Assembly (NCBI GenBank): GCA_013146195.2
Contig: CM028377.1
Location: 39,876,241 to 39,940,240, forward strand
Direction: 5' to 3'
Source of the DNA: Codonopsis lanceolata
Lineage: Eukaryota; Streptophyta; Magnoliopsida; Asterales; Campanulaceae
DNA length: 64,000 nt
The position numbers and the translations under genes were made by a program. A model generated the notes under the pieces. It worked only from the letters and a program-made list of their open reading frames with translations. It was not told where the DNA came from and did not search any database. Of this stretch, positions 33,127 through 44,509 are shown one piece after another; position 1 is the first letter of the stretch, and each line of letters opens with the position of its first letter.

Positions 33127-35127
33127 TTACCAATAGTATTTCTTCAAATGATCCGCATGCCATGGATGCTTTAACTCATCACCATCCTCTGTTCGCAACA
33201 TGTAGGTGCCCTCTTTAATGATTCTCGAAACCTGAAAAGGGCCCTCCCAGTTTGGTGACAACTTCCCCCATTCAGCTCGATGGCCCGTTGCCTCAATCTT
33301 ACGGAGGACCCAATCCCCCACAGCAAACGATCGACCACGGACTCTTTTATCGTGGTGAGCCTTTGCTCGTTGCTTATAATTGGCCATTCTCATTTTGGCT
33401 TCCAACCGCTTTTCCTCCAATAAATCCAAATCCGCTGCTCGAGCTGTATTATTGGACTCGCCATTGTAATTTAAAACCCTATGAGTGGGCAAATACATCT
33501 CCACTGGAGCCATAGCATCAGACCCATAAGCCAGAGAAAAGGCAGTCTCTCCTGTTGGACCCCTTACTGTCGTTCTAACCGCCCACAAGGCTGAAGGTAG
33601 CTCGTCTACCCATCTTCCAGCTTTTTCTTCCAAATTCCTCTTCAACACATGCAAGATTTGCTTATTTGCAGCTTCAGCCTGTCCATTACCTTGTGGATAT
33701 GCCACAGATGATTGCCAATGTTTTACTCTCATCTGCTCGCACGCCTTGGTAAACTTTTCCGAAAACTGGGTCCCATGATCAGACACTATTGCTCGCGGGA
33801 CTCCAAACCGGCACCATATGTGCTCGTGTACAAAGTCGATGACGTTTATCTCACTTATGGTCGCTAATGGCTTCGCTTCCACCCATTTTGTAAAGTAATC
33901 CACCGCGACCACTACATACTTGAATTTCGACCGAGCAACGGGAAAAGGACCAATCAAGTCTATTCCCCACATATCGAACGGCCACGAAGCTATAACGGGA
34001 GTCTGCTCGGTAGATGGCAATCGGGGAATATCCGCGTAACGCTGACACTTGTCACACCGACGAACATACATCTCGGCATCCCGTCGCAAGGTTATCCAAT
34101 AAAATCCAGCTGCTAACACTTTCTCAGCTAGTAACCGTTGGCCAGGGTGACCTCCACACTTGCCTTCATGCACTTCACCCAAGATTCCTTCCGTCATCTC
34201 TGGACGAACACACCTCAACAAAGGTCGGGTATAAGATTTGCGATACAAAATGTTGTCCAAGATAATGTAACGGCATGTCCGTTTCTGGATGGTTCGAGCC
34301 TCCTTTTTGTCTTCAGGCAGCGTCCCGTGCTCGATGTAAGCTCGAAGATCATCTATCCAACACTTTGCAGCAGGTTCTATGTCCATAATCACTTCCAAAT
34401 GCTCGATCATGACTCCAGGATGTAAAGACTGGATTTCATCCTCGGCCATCTTCGACAAGTAATCTGCTCGCATGTTATCCTCCCGAGCAATTCTTACTAT
34501 TTCCCAGTAATCGAAATCTTTCAAAATTTCTCTGACCATCGCACAATAGCGAACCAATATCGGGTGATGTACTCCATAGTCGCCCTTGACTTGATTTACG
34601 ACCAGCTGAGAATCACAGTATACCACCACTGCCCGCACTCCAACGTCTTGTGCGAGCTCGAGACCAGCAATTAAAGCTTCGTATTCGGCCTGGTTGTTTG
34701 AAGCTGGGAATTTGAAACGCAATGCCTTCTCAAACTCTACATCTTGCTCTGGTGGAACTAACACTAGATCAGCACCACTTCCAAATCGACTAGCCGAACC
34801 ATCAACATGAAGTTCCCAACAATATTCTGGCCTCGGCTTTGGACTTGCATTACTCGTCACTGTTGCTTTACTCTGAACATCTTCCTCAACAGGATCCTTG
34901 AAGCTTGTCTCAGCCACGAAATCTGCTATAGCTTGCGCCTTAATTGCTCGCCGTGGCTGATAATCGATGTCAAACTCGGTTAACTCAATTGACCAAGTAA
35001 GTAACCGACCAGAGGTATCCGGCTTGTGCAAAATCTTTCGCAAAGGCAAATCCGTATACACAACAATTGAATGAGCAGAAAAATAAGCTCGAAGTTTCCG
35101 AGCAGCAACAACAAGCGAATAAGCCAA
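33127..35127 (-). pseudogene. Second RNase H and integrase of the Tat element
   Basis: 666 codons open. Residues 1-70 are the end of the first RNase H (VVYTDLPLRKILHK). Residues about 102-230 form a second, plant/archaeal-type RNase H with Asp109 (HVDGSAS), Glu148 (NNQAEYEAL), Asp172 (CDSQL) and Asp222. Integrase follows: zinc-binding His320, His327, Cys358 and Cys361; catalytic Asp390 (WGIDLIGPF), Asp450 (SDHGTQF) and Glu485 (NGQAEAANK), giving the D,D35E spacing. The C-terminal part ends WHADHLKKYYW with no chromodomain. This segment alone looks intact, but it is separated from reverse transcriptase by a stop and frameshift near 35,130-35,250. Confidence 0.88.
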
Positions 35128-35215
35128 TTTCTCTGCATTAAAATATCTTCCCTCTACATCAGTGAGGGCTTTTGATACATAATAAACATGCTTTTGTACA
35201 TTGCCTTCCTCCTAA

Positions 35216-36204
35216 TCAAAAGCAGCTACTGCTCGGTAGCGCCGGATAAACATATAACTTTTCCCCAAAGACCGGGCTACTCAACAAGGGTGGACTTCCC
35301 AAATACTTCACCAATTCTTCGAAAGCTTTCTGGCATTCAGGAGTCCATTCAAACCCTTTATTGCCCCGAAGAACCTTGAAAAAAGGCAAGCACCGCTCTG
35401 CCGACCTCGAGATAAACCTTCCTAAAGCAATGACCCTGCCATTAAGCCTCTGCACATCCTTAATACAACGAGGAAGCTTCATAGTGACCAATGCCTTTAT
35501 TTTCTCAGGATTAGCCTCAATTCCCCTCTCAGTAACCATAAAACCGAGGAACTTGCCAGCCTTTACCCCGAACACACATTTGCTCGGATTCAACTTCATG
35601 TTGTTCTTTCTGAGATTAGCAAAAGTTTCACCCAGATCCTCTGTATGCTCGCGCCCTTTAGTCTTGACCACCATATCATCAATATAAGCCTCCACATTTC
35701 TCCCGAGCTGCGAGCTAAACACCTGTTGACCATCCTTTGATAAGTGGCCCCGGCATTCTTCAAACCAAAGGGCATCATATTATAACAATACAGCCCCCCT
35801 GCTGCTCGGAAAGCTGTTAGAGCCTTATCTTGTTCAGCCATCTTCACTTGATGATACCCGGAGTAAGCATCTATAAAGCTGAGGAGCTCGAACCCTGCAA
35901 TGGCGTCGACCAACTTGTCAATTCTCGGCAGAGGATAACAATCCTTCGGACAAGCCTTATTCAAATCCGTGAAGTCAACACACATCCGCCACTTGCCGTT
36001 TGACTTCTTCACCATAACCACATTCGCCAACCAAGTTGGATAATATATCTCCTCAATAATATATGCTTTGAGTAACTTCTCGACCTCCTCCTTGATCGCT
36101 TGATCCTTTTCTACCGAGTAAACCCGTGGTCGCTGCTGAATTGGCCGGTAAGCTGGATCAACATTCAACTGATGCAAAGCCACAACCTCGCTCACCCCCT
36201 GCAT
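35216..36204 (-). pseudogene. Reverse transcriptase of the Tat element (frameshifted)
   Basis: 36,204-35,596 contains the fingers and palm start (VVMVKKSNGKWRMCVDFTDL, PLPRIDKLVD, FIDAYSGYHQ, MPFGLKNAGATYQRMVNR). A frameshift near 35,700 moves the rest to 35,722-35,216, with the catalytic YIDDMVVK and the thumb region (KCVFGVKAGKFLGFMV). The start is also out of frame with the upstream protease ORF near 36,200-36,250. All catalytic motifs are present in pieces, so the copy decayed fairly recently. Confidence 0.88.
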
Positions 36205-37550
36205 GTCCTCTGGTCGCCAAGCGAAAACATCCAGCGTCTGCGTTGCTTAATTAAGCTTTCTCTTGCCTCTGCCGTCAAAGCTCGACCAATCTTGATCTTC
36301 TGCTCGGGATAATTTGGATTGATGACTACCTCTTCCAGCTCGTCTTGAGCCGTAAACTCTGGCTCGTCTCGCATTTGGAGCGTGTCACACTCCACTTTTT
36401 CATCCTTCTCGGCTCGATCCTCAACTTTATCAAGCTGATCTACCTCCATAGCCTCATCTGGCTCCTCACGTGTGGCTGCTGGCAAAGACTCATCCATAAG
36501 GTCAACGACCTCATTAAGCTCCTTAAATCCCCCCGACGTCAGTGTCGGCAAAGGAGTGCTAGCACCCTCCTCGGCTACCTCTTCTCGCTCGACTTGTGCC
36601 GGCAACTGCGCTGACGGCAAAGATGGAACAACCTCAATATCTATTCGAGCAGCAACCACTGCTGTATCCCCTTCGTTTTGACCTTGCTCCCCCGACTTCA
36701 ATGTCGGCACGGAGCTTGCTTCCATTTCCAAATCCTCCTGTACCATCGCTACCACTGATGGTCCTACAGTCACATGAGAAGTTTCCTTGGTGCTGATAGT
36801 AACCTTCTGCTCGCCATCCTCCAAGGTCAACTTCTGCTTCTTTCTCTGCGTATCTCTAACATATTCGAGCACTGCTCGCGGCTGGCTCCGCAATACTCCC
36901 ACTCCTTGATCTGTATAAAATTTGGCTCTCTGATGTGGGATTGACGCTACCATCTGAAACTTGGCCATGCTCGGTACGCCCAGGATAATGTTGTAAGGAG
37001 ATTTCAAGTCGATTACCATGAAGGTAATCTTTTCAGCCCGGGTTCTGAGTCCCTCACCGATAAATACCTCCAGCTCGACAGTGCCCTTAACCGGGACCTT
37101 ATGATTTGTAAAACCCTCTAAAGCCCCAGCATATGGCTTCAAGCGATCATCACTCAACTCCAAACCCTGGAAACAAGAGTAATACATCACATCCCGACAT
37201 GCTCCGGTATCCACCAGGATTCTGTGCACAACCCAGCCATCAACCAACGCTGAGACAATCAACGATTGCTCGCCTGCAACATTACTCGCCAACTCGCTGC
37301 GAGTAAACTGTATGGCCTGTTCTCCATCCTGCAAAGTTGTTGGTCGATCCACCACTTTTGACAAGGAGTAGATTTGCTTGCCAAGCTGTGTCGGAGTGAG
37401 CTCCTCATCCATTATAACATTGATTACCCCGACGATCGGTGGGGCTTCGCCTAGGAGCATTCCCTCATTACTTGCATCTCGTTTGAAGCGATCTAACCGT
37501 CCCTGGTTGATCAACTTAGAATGGCCTTTTTCAATGGCGGCATTCTTCAT
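36192..37550 (-). pseudogene. Gag end and protease of the Tat element
   Basis: 452 codons. The first residues continue gag (GHSKLINQGRLDRFKRD). The protease active site is at about residues 110-120 (RILVDTGACRDVMY), followed by FMVIDLKSPYNIILG. A long acidic linker with LKSGEQ and EEVAEEGAST text leads to the reverse transcriptase. Codons between 37,550 and the gap (37,738) carry more gag-like text interrupted by a stop; the gag start is missing. The end at 36,192 is a frameshift, because the following reverse transcriptase lies in another frame. Confidence 0.8.
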
Positions 37551-37737
37551 GGTATGCCATAATCATCGTGATAGGCACACCTCTTCGTCGATCCCTCTCA
37601 CTGCGGTAGGCTGGATTCATTAGGAGGATTAGGAAGCTCGTTTCTATCTCGTGCATAATGTCCTCGGCCTTGGCGTGTTGAGCGGGGTCAAGTTTGATTC
37701 ACGGAGAAACTCCTTCTGGCCGATCATACCGAGACTT

Positions 37738-37837
37738 NNNNNNNNNNNNNNNNNNNNNNNNNNNNNNNNNNNNNNNNNNNNNNNNNNNNNNNNNNNNNNN
37801 NNNNNNNNNNNNNNNNNNNNNNNNNNNNNNNNNNNNN
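37738..37837. other. Assembly gap, 100 N
   Basis: Exactly 100 N, the usual placeholder for a gap of unknown size. Left of it is gag of a Tat element; right of it is pre-RT sequence of a different, Ogre-like element, both minus strand. Missing sequence must include at least the rest of both elements. Confidence 0.98.
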
Positions 37838-38247
37838 AATTAGGTGCAACTAAAGAATAAGCAAAGACATCCATATTATTATTAAAAGCACATTGTACAT
37901 GTGGTTATTACATCATTGAGGACCTCGGCTCAGAGATCCTCAATTATAGGTAGATTGGTAGATGACCAACTGCAGCTAGGAAAGGATCGATAGTATATCC
38001 GCCGGGTCTACCAAGTCTCGCGGGTGTCGAGCGGACCGTCGTGGTGTACCACCTTGCAGGATTATTAGAATAGACTCTAATCCCGAGGAGCCTTTCATAA
38101 TCAAGTGCCTTTGTCTATCATACCTGAAGCCGCTTCTAGCCGCCATCATCTAGTGGCCAAAGATAATCTATTCGTCTATAGACCACGCATTTTCAATGGA
38201 TAAGTTTTATATGCGGTAAGCATGGCTCTGTGGTAACCTGCTCCATA

Positions 38248-38896
38248 TCATTTGGAGAGAATACCGACATCATCAAAGACTTCCCAACCAGGCACCTTTT
38301 CCCATTCCCGTCTATCTAGGTTCAGAAACATAGATAGGCTTCGCTTCCCCTTACGCATAAAGTAACCATTTAAGGTTTTTCTATGTATCGAGAGGGGGAT
38401 ATTCATAAGGACGCCTTTTTCTTTCAGCTTTCTTTTCATCGCTTCTGCTTCATCGCGACTACTTCAATGAGTAGGCGTGTATCCTAGATCTGAAAGGAGG
38501 ATACATTCCTTAAGTTCATCTTGACTAAATTCACTTATTTCTCGCCGAGACCTAGACCGGCATATAATTCATTTTTCTAACATGTTTAAAGCGGACCATG
38601 TTTCCTAGGGACGTGACTTTTCCAATGATGTCGCTGCCCCATTTAATGGCGTTGACCACGCTGGGGGATAACCTCAAAGCCACCGAGAAAAAATACCGCC
38701 CTCGTGTTCTATCTCGAGGATTGGGATAACCTCGCTCCTTATTCTCCACGATCTTATCGGCCGAATAATTACTAATGTGGTCATCGTGGATGAATTTGAC
38801 ACGCCGGTGTAATGAAGAGGCTACCCCTTTACCCCATTTAATCTCAACAAGGTGGGTATATCCAGACTGGAACTCAACCGCATGTTTAAGGCCCAA
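38248..38896 (-). pseudogene. Ogre-like pol linker upstream of reverse transcriptase
   Basis: Two open pieces (38,896-38,552 and 38,439-38,248) carry RRVKFIHDDH, KWGSDIIGKVTSLGNMVRFKH and TLNGYFMRKG. In layout these resemble the segment between protease and reverse transcriptase in Ogre-type polyproteins. The pieces are separated by stops and frame changes. Assignment is from memory of the family and moderate. Confidence 0.5.
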
Positions 38897-40578
38897 TAGT
38901 TAACATTAAAGTGACCACCCCCAAGACACATCGACTGGTTGTCGTATGCCTTAACTGGGCTATGAGGAAGGAGTGAGTTTCGATATCTTTATCCCCGCCT
39001 GGCTAGTGTAATCGGGCAGACATACATTCAAATGAAGACCCATTATCTATCAAAACTCTGGGAACCCGTTTTCCAAAATTCCCACGTTGACGCCAAGAGC
39101 ATCAATGTGGTTAGTTCCTTCCTCATGTGTCTAGATCGGTGAACATTATTACGCTCCCAAAATGAATGTTCCCGATCATCCGAGTAAGCTCATTGGGGAG
39201 GTTTCAATAGAACGACCGCCTGCTTGGCTGACTTAGCTGCAGATCACATGGTCTTAAGCACATAAGCCCCGTATGGAGATGTGGCCTCAGTTTTCCTTAT
39301 CCGAGCCAATAAAGAATCTTCCAATCGCTTTTAGCCCCAAGATTCGTGACTTGATCTTTTCCAGCAGGGTCACCTCTTCGTGGCTCACGGTAGGCTCGGC
39401 CAGACGGTAAGGTGGCTAACATTTCTACCAACCCAAGTGGCTTTTTCAATGTTACACGTGTTTCGCTACCATGATGGTGTCCCAAGAGAGCATATTACAA
39501 CTAGGCTCTTTTATGGATAAGGGTGGAGGAATAGGAATGAGGATATATGGAAGTGGTGTTTATTTATTTCAAACTTGGGCACAAAAGGAGTTTTCATCGA
39601 CCTCAATCATATTGATTCGAGTGTAGGTTATTGACTACATTTGGTCCGTGGAGGTTTTTCAATAACCTTATCATCTATTAGGTCCCCGGATAGCATTCTT
39701 GAGTGGTGTAACATTTGTCGGTGAGGTGACCAACTGAGCGATGATATTCACAAGATCGGGCATGGTTCCAAGTCCCGCAATCGTGTGGCTTATAATTTTC
39801 AATGGCTTCAACACTTGCGGCCATTAGCCCGCAGATTCAGACCGAGCTCATAGCTCATCAAAATGTCGGCTTACTCGCTCGATTCCAAGTTTTTGGCCGG
39901 GCCATTATTTGCTCCCACTATTGACGTAACTGTCTCGACCAATAATACCATGGAACAGAAGCTATAATTTTGGGTGTAAAATGGGTCGGTGGCATTTCCT
40001 ACCATATTGACTAATGGGTGTCATGCTTGCTTGTATTTCGAGTAACGGAAAGAACTAGGAGACGTATTGGTGCGAAGTTGGCCACCAGATATCATCATCA
40101 ATACGGGCTCCTATCTCCACTATTTTTTGAAATTGGTATGTGGGAGGTACCGCATATGTTCCTGTAAACGGGCCGAGGTTTTATGAACATTCGCATGACT
40201 GCCGATCAGTCTGGCCAAAGGTCTCAGGCTGCTTTTCTTTCCACTGACGCAAACTCTACAAGCAGTTTTTCCCTGTTGGTGCAACTCTTCAAGGTTTTTC
40301 AGTTTTCCACAATGGACCGGTATTGTCTTTGTATCTTTCAAGGAATGCTTCGCTATCTCGTCCTGTATTCATGGTACTGCCGACAACATTAACCATTGCT
40401 TGGCGCCTCCTACTGGGTGAGGTGAAAGTTGGAAGCCATAGCCTCAAAGCTAGCTCCCGTGTGCATGCCATGGAATAAGACTTCAAATGGGATATAGGGC
40501 ATCCATTCTCCGCCTCCGCCAAACTTTTCTATGCTCCGCATTTTGAACTTTGAGGAAGTATTGCCGATGGTTGCAATG
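38897..40578 (-). pseudogene. Diverged internal region of the Ogre-like element
   Basis: Short broken ORFs on the minus strand, for example 40,341-40,120 and 40,522-40,289, belong by position to gag/protease. I see no intact zinc knuckle or protease motif. Confidence 0.4.
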
Positions 40579-41330
40579 TTAGGCCCGCGTGAGAAAATTC
40601 CCTTTATTGAGGAGTTTAAGCATCATGGCCTTCATATTTTCCATGTCGGCCTCCATTTTGGTGGTTGGGGGAGTTGGCTTTTGGTATATACTGGCTGGAT
40701 TTGGGAAGGCTGGGTTATTTCCTGGTTGAAGGTTTTGGTAGAGGTTTTGGGCTGGTGGGTTTTGGACAGTATATGGATTTTGGGCTGATGGAATTTGGGC
40801 ATTATAAGGACTCCAGGCTGGATATGGGTATTGGGTTGGATAAAGGTCTTGGGTTGGTGGGTTTTGGATAGTATAAGGATTTTGTCTTGGTTGGTTTTGG
40901 GTAATATATGGATTACGGTTGGGGGTTATTGGCGGTTTCACTGGCGACCGGGATCATTAGGAGGTAAATATGTGGTAACCTGGCCTGGTGGGTTAAAGCT
41001 TTTTGGGTCCATATGTGGGCTATTTAGGAGTGGGTTAATCATAGGAAAAGGGAGGTCATTAGGATTCTGGGTGTTTGGGGGAATATATGGTGGATAAGGC
41101 GGGTAAGGATATATATTTGGGTAGTAGGGACTTGGTGGAGGATTGGGATTTGGGATAGCGGTGGTATTTGGTGGGTTAGTGTTTGACTGAGGGGCTGTGT
41201 TTGGAGGCACCAAAGATGTGGATGCTTATTGGGGAATAGTAGGGGAAGAATTCACCTCACCACTGGATTTTAGACTTTGTACCAGACTAGCCATTTGACT
41301 CATCGCTGCACCCAACCTTTGGTCAAACCA
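40579..41330 (-). pseudogene. Gag of the Ogre-like element (Pro/Asn/Tyr-rich part)
   Basis: 41,213-40,938 and 40,941-40,579 encode low-complexity Pro/Asn/Tyr-rich text (PSPYYPNIYPYPPYPPYIPP; PYTVQNPPAQN). It is followed by a Met/Lys-rich helix (MENMKAMMLKLLNKG). Upstream coding text to about 41,330 (WFDQRLGAAMSQMASLVQSL) is in the family style. Stops and a frameshift break it. The plus-strand ORFs over the same DNA (GW-rich) are shadows. Confidence 0.6.
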
Positions 41331-41899
41331 TTCCTGCATTGCCGGAGGCGGAACATACTGGAGCCCCCGAATGCACTCCATAGGCCGATTGTTCACTTTC
41401 TTCTACCATCTTTGCTCGGATCGTGCCCCTGTCGATTACGCCTCGATCTCAAACCGATACCCTCTCGATCGATTTTTGCGCTAGTTTCCGTATCAACCGG
41501 CCGATATCTCGCCTTTCCAGATTTGGGCCGGTGTTTACGAGGAAAATGGGGTTTGGTAGGTATCAGAAGAATTTGGTGGGCTGAGGTCGTCTGGGTTTGG
41601 AGTACGTGCCTTTTATTAATATTTTATTATCATATTTTTTTTTTGTTCCCTACAATTGACCTGGATAAGCACTGCTTTATTTTGGCAGTCTCGGACTTTT
41701 CTGGAGCAGTGGATTCTTTCTCCCAGTATAGACCAACGTATTCCACCCGCCTTCCTTTCGACTCCCAATTTGGTGGTCCGAGCGAAGGGCCTATACTCTT
41801 TCAGGATCCACCATCCGAAATGGTCTAGGTTGAGCATCTGAGAATTATAAATCAGCCCCTGTTTACTTATTTATATTGATATTATTTTATTTTTTTTGA
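41331..41899 (-). other. Region between gag and LTR of the Ogre-like element
   Basis: A 73-codon minus ORF (41,837-41,616) may be an upstream ORF fragment. The primer-binding site should lie here, but I could not identify a convincing tRNA complement. Confidence 0.4.
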
Positions 41900-44509
41900 C
41901 AAGGGTTGGCTCATAACCCAGAGACGCAAAAACCGGTCGGTCTGTGAAGTGTCCTGAAAAACTATATGCATTCTAACGTTGGCTTATGCAGGGGGTAGGC
42001 TGGTCATGGTGTAGGGTAACAGTTCGGAATATATTTATATGCGTGCACGTGTGTGCGGTATCTAGAAAGCAGTAAAGCCTTTATTTATTTTACTGAGATA
42101 TAAACAAAAATAAAATAGATTTGGCTGTCTTCTTTGTTATGTGTGGATTTTTCGGCTTTTATGTTTGGCGCAAGCAAGCAAGCACACCATTTTAAGAAAT
42201 AGAAAGAAAAGTTGGGAAACTATCTATCCCTATTAATTACAAATTTTGGTCCTATGTCCCCAAAATAAAATGAGAATGAATGCGAGATATGTATAAATGT
42301 ACGTAATAAAGTGAAAAAGAAAATGAACTGAAGTAAATAATAATATAGAGCCGAAAGTAAAGCCCCAGCTCTTTTGTTGTGTTGCCCGGAGTTTTATTGT
42401 AATATATATAATATATATATTATTATTTTTCTATTTTTTTTATTTGATTTTCGAAAATTTCTTTTTATATCATATATTTGTTTTTTTTGAATTTTTTTAT
42501 ACTCTTAAACATGCAGTAATGCTTATCTGAACGCTGCGCAAGATGGAGGATCATATCCACAAATATAGCCACGGCCGTATGAGAACACTTTATTCAAATG
42601 CGTAAATTAATATGACAAGCATATCGAGAAACAAATAAAAACAAAAAGTTTTATTTTACGAGTCTAGCCCTCCATTTTATTTAAAATAAAACAACTCCCA
42701 GCCAGAGTCGCCACTGTGAGGTTCCCGGGGTGTGCTCCCGCGCCCCGCGCGCCCTTGGATAGGGGTGCGCGTACGTGCGGATGCGGGACACCACTGCCTC
42801 GTTCCACCCTCCCTTGTTTAGGGAAAGCGAAATCAAAAGTGCGAGAGGAGTCTTTGTCTATATTAGCACGTTGGAATGTGCCTCGGTTGCCTTGAGTGGA
42901 TTTTGTATCCAATATGGGAACCGATGGTTTCCGCATCAAGTTATCCCTTGTTTAGGGATACCGGGATATGGGAATGCATTACCCTTTCATTCCCATTTTC
43001 CCTTTTTTAGGGAAAGCGGAAAAGTGCAAAAAGGATATTGCGACGCCCCACTATGGATTTATTAAAAATAGCCTTATGGCCCATTCGGATTACTATGGGA
43101 GCTTTGGGTTTCCCGCATCAAGTTATCCCTTGTTTAGGGATACCAGGATATGGGAATGCATCACCTCCATTCCCATATCTCCTTTTTAGGGAGAGCAGGG
43201 AAAGTGCAAAGAGGGAATGTTGCGAGGCCCCACCGAATCCGAAAGTTTTAGAGTCGCCATCTTTATTTTAAGGCAAATAAAGCAAAACCAAAGAAAAGAA
43301 AAATAAACCGAGAAAAGAAAACGGGTTCGGAGGCTAAGTTACGAGTTGGGAAGGTGCTAGGCACCCAACTCGCCCTTTCGATCTCGAAAATGGTTTTTGG
43401 TGAAGTATGCTTATTGTCATATTTATCTCGCAAATAAATAAGGTATTAAAATGACAGGAAATTTAAACAAATACATTCGTGGCTACATTATTCTACGGAC
43501 TTCATACGTTTCCTTCCAATAATTACAGACATATTTAAGAATATTTGGCCATTATAACGGCTCTTTTACATAATATTTCCATATTCTAATCCGGCAGACA
43601 ACGGCTTATATTGGCTACATTGCGGATTTAAATAACAATTTTAAAAATAAATAGATGACAAAAAAAATAAATAAAATAAAGCGGCGCCCTTAAAGGTTTT
43701 ACCTTTTAGAGCGGCGGTGTGCTCGCTACTCCTTCGGGGAGAGGGAGTCTTTTGTTGTTGTTGTTGTGTGGTTGTTGTTTGATTTGGGCGAGAATAGGCG
43801 CTTTATTTTTGAGGGTTTGGGCTTATCAACTCGGGCGAGTGACATCTTATTTGGGTAGGTTTTGGCCTTTTTGGTTGGGCGGAACCTAGACTTAGTTTTT
43901 GACTTTTCATTTCTAAGGCGGAGTAACGGCCTTACTTTGGGATTTTGGACCGGGGAAGTGAGGTGGATACCTAACAACTAGGCTAGGGATCATTTATAAC
44001 CTATGGGTTTTTATTTTGGTAGAGTTTGGATGGGGTTTGGAAACTCTATGGGCTTCCACTCACCTATCTCGCACCTCTCGTACTAATAGTATCGGTGAAA
44101 TATTGACAGCGCTTCGCTGCGATTAAATATCGCAGAGGAAATAAGCGAATGAAACTGGGAGCCCGGGCTCTCTATTTATAGTGGAGAGGTAGGACACGCT
44201 GGGAATTTCTCAGTTTGTTCTCCACGCATCAGCAACTTGTATCGCGAGCATCAAGGATTTTACAATTTCCATCTGAGAGAGGTGAGCAGTGGAAGGCATG
44301 GTGCGACAAGGCAACCCTTGGTGCCGCACAAGGGACCAGTGCGGCACCATGCAAGCTTTGTCTTTCAATTTTTGCACTTTCCCCTCTAGCTTCATCATCT
44401 GCTTTTCCTTTCGCATTTTTGACTCTGTAACTTGACATTTGTTAAGTTTTAACAGATTCTTGATATTTTATGTCGGTCACATACGAGAGTGGAAATTGGG
44501 GTGTCTACA
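41900..44509 (-). repeat. Ogre-like LTR, copy 1
   Basis: It starts TGTAGACACCCCAATTT at 44,509 on the minus strand and matches the inverted copy at 61,351-64,000 along at least 2.5 kb. Landmarks shared by both are TATAAATA shortly after the start, the GAGTCGCCA...GGGTTCGGAGGCTAAGTTACG block, hairpin-rich repeats and the AACTGTTACCCTACACCATG end region. The inner boundary is only approximate. Confidence 0.75.
42930..43270. repeat. 182-bp tandem duplication with hairpins inside the LTR
   Basis: CCGCATCAAGTTATCCCTTG at 42,931 recurs at 43,113. Each unit has TATCCC-TTGTTTA-GGGATA and TTCCC-TTTTTT-AGGGAA inverted repeats. The copy at 62,640-62,970 has the same structure. Confidence 0.8.

Larger units (their letters stand above)
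28500..37737 (-). mobile_element. Ty3/gypsy Tat-clade (Retand-like) element, 5' end cut by gap
   Basis: Minus-strand gag end, protease, reverse transcriptase, RNase H, a second RNase H and integrase run from 37,737 to 33,127. They are followed by a long gene on the opposite strand (29,980-32,627) and then the 3' LTR. A second, plant-type RNase H and an extra ORF downstream of pol are features of the Tat branch; an antisense orientation is known from Retand-type elements. The 5' LTR, primer site and gag start lie beyond the 100-N gap or are lost. Pol carries frameshifts and a stop. Confidence 0.85.
37838..44509 (-). mobile_element. 5' part of an Ogre-like Ty3/gypsy element (decayed)
   Basis: In minus-strand order: a long LTR/leader region from 44,509 to about 41,900, Pro-rich gag at about 41,330-40,580, and diverged coding text down to 37,838 that resembles the region between protease and reverse transcriptase of Ogre-type elements. 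Reverse transcriptase and later domains would lie in or beyond the gap. Coding text is broken many times. The same LTR lies in opposite orientation at 61,351-64,000. Confidence 0.65.

Noticed and set aside
40531..41097. Plus-strand Gly/Trp-rich ORFs opposite the Ogre-like gag
   Set aside because: They are the antisense of the Pro/Asn/Tyr repeat coding text on the minus strand.
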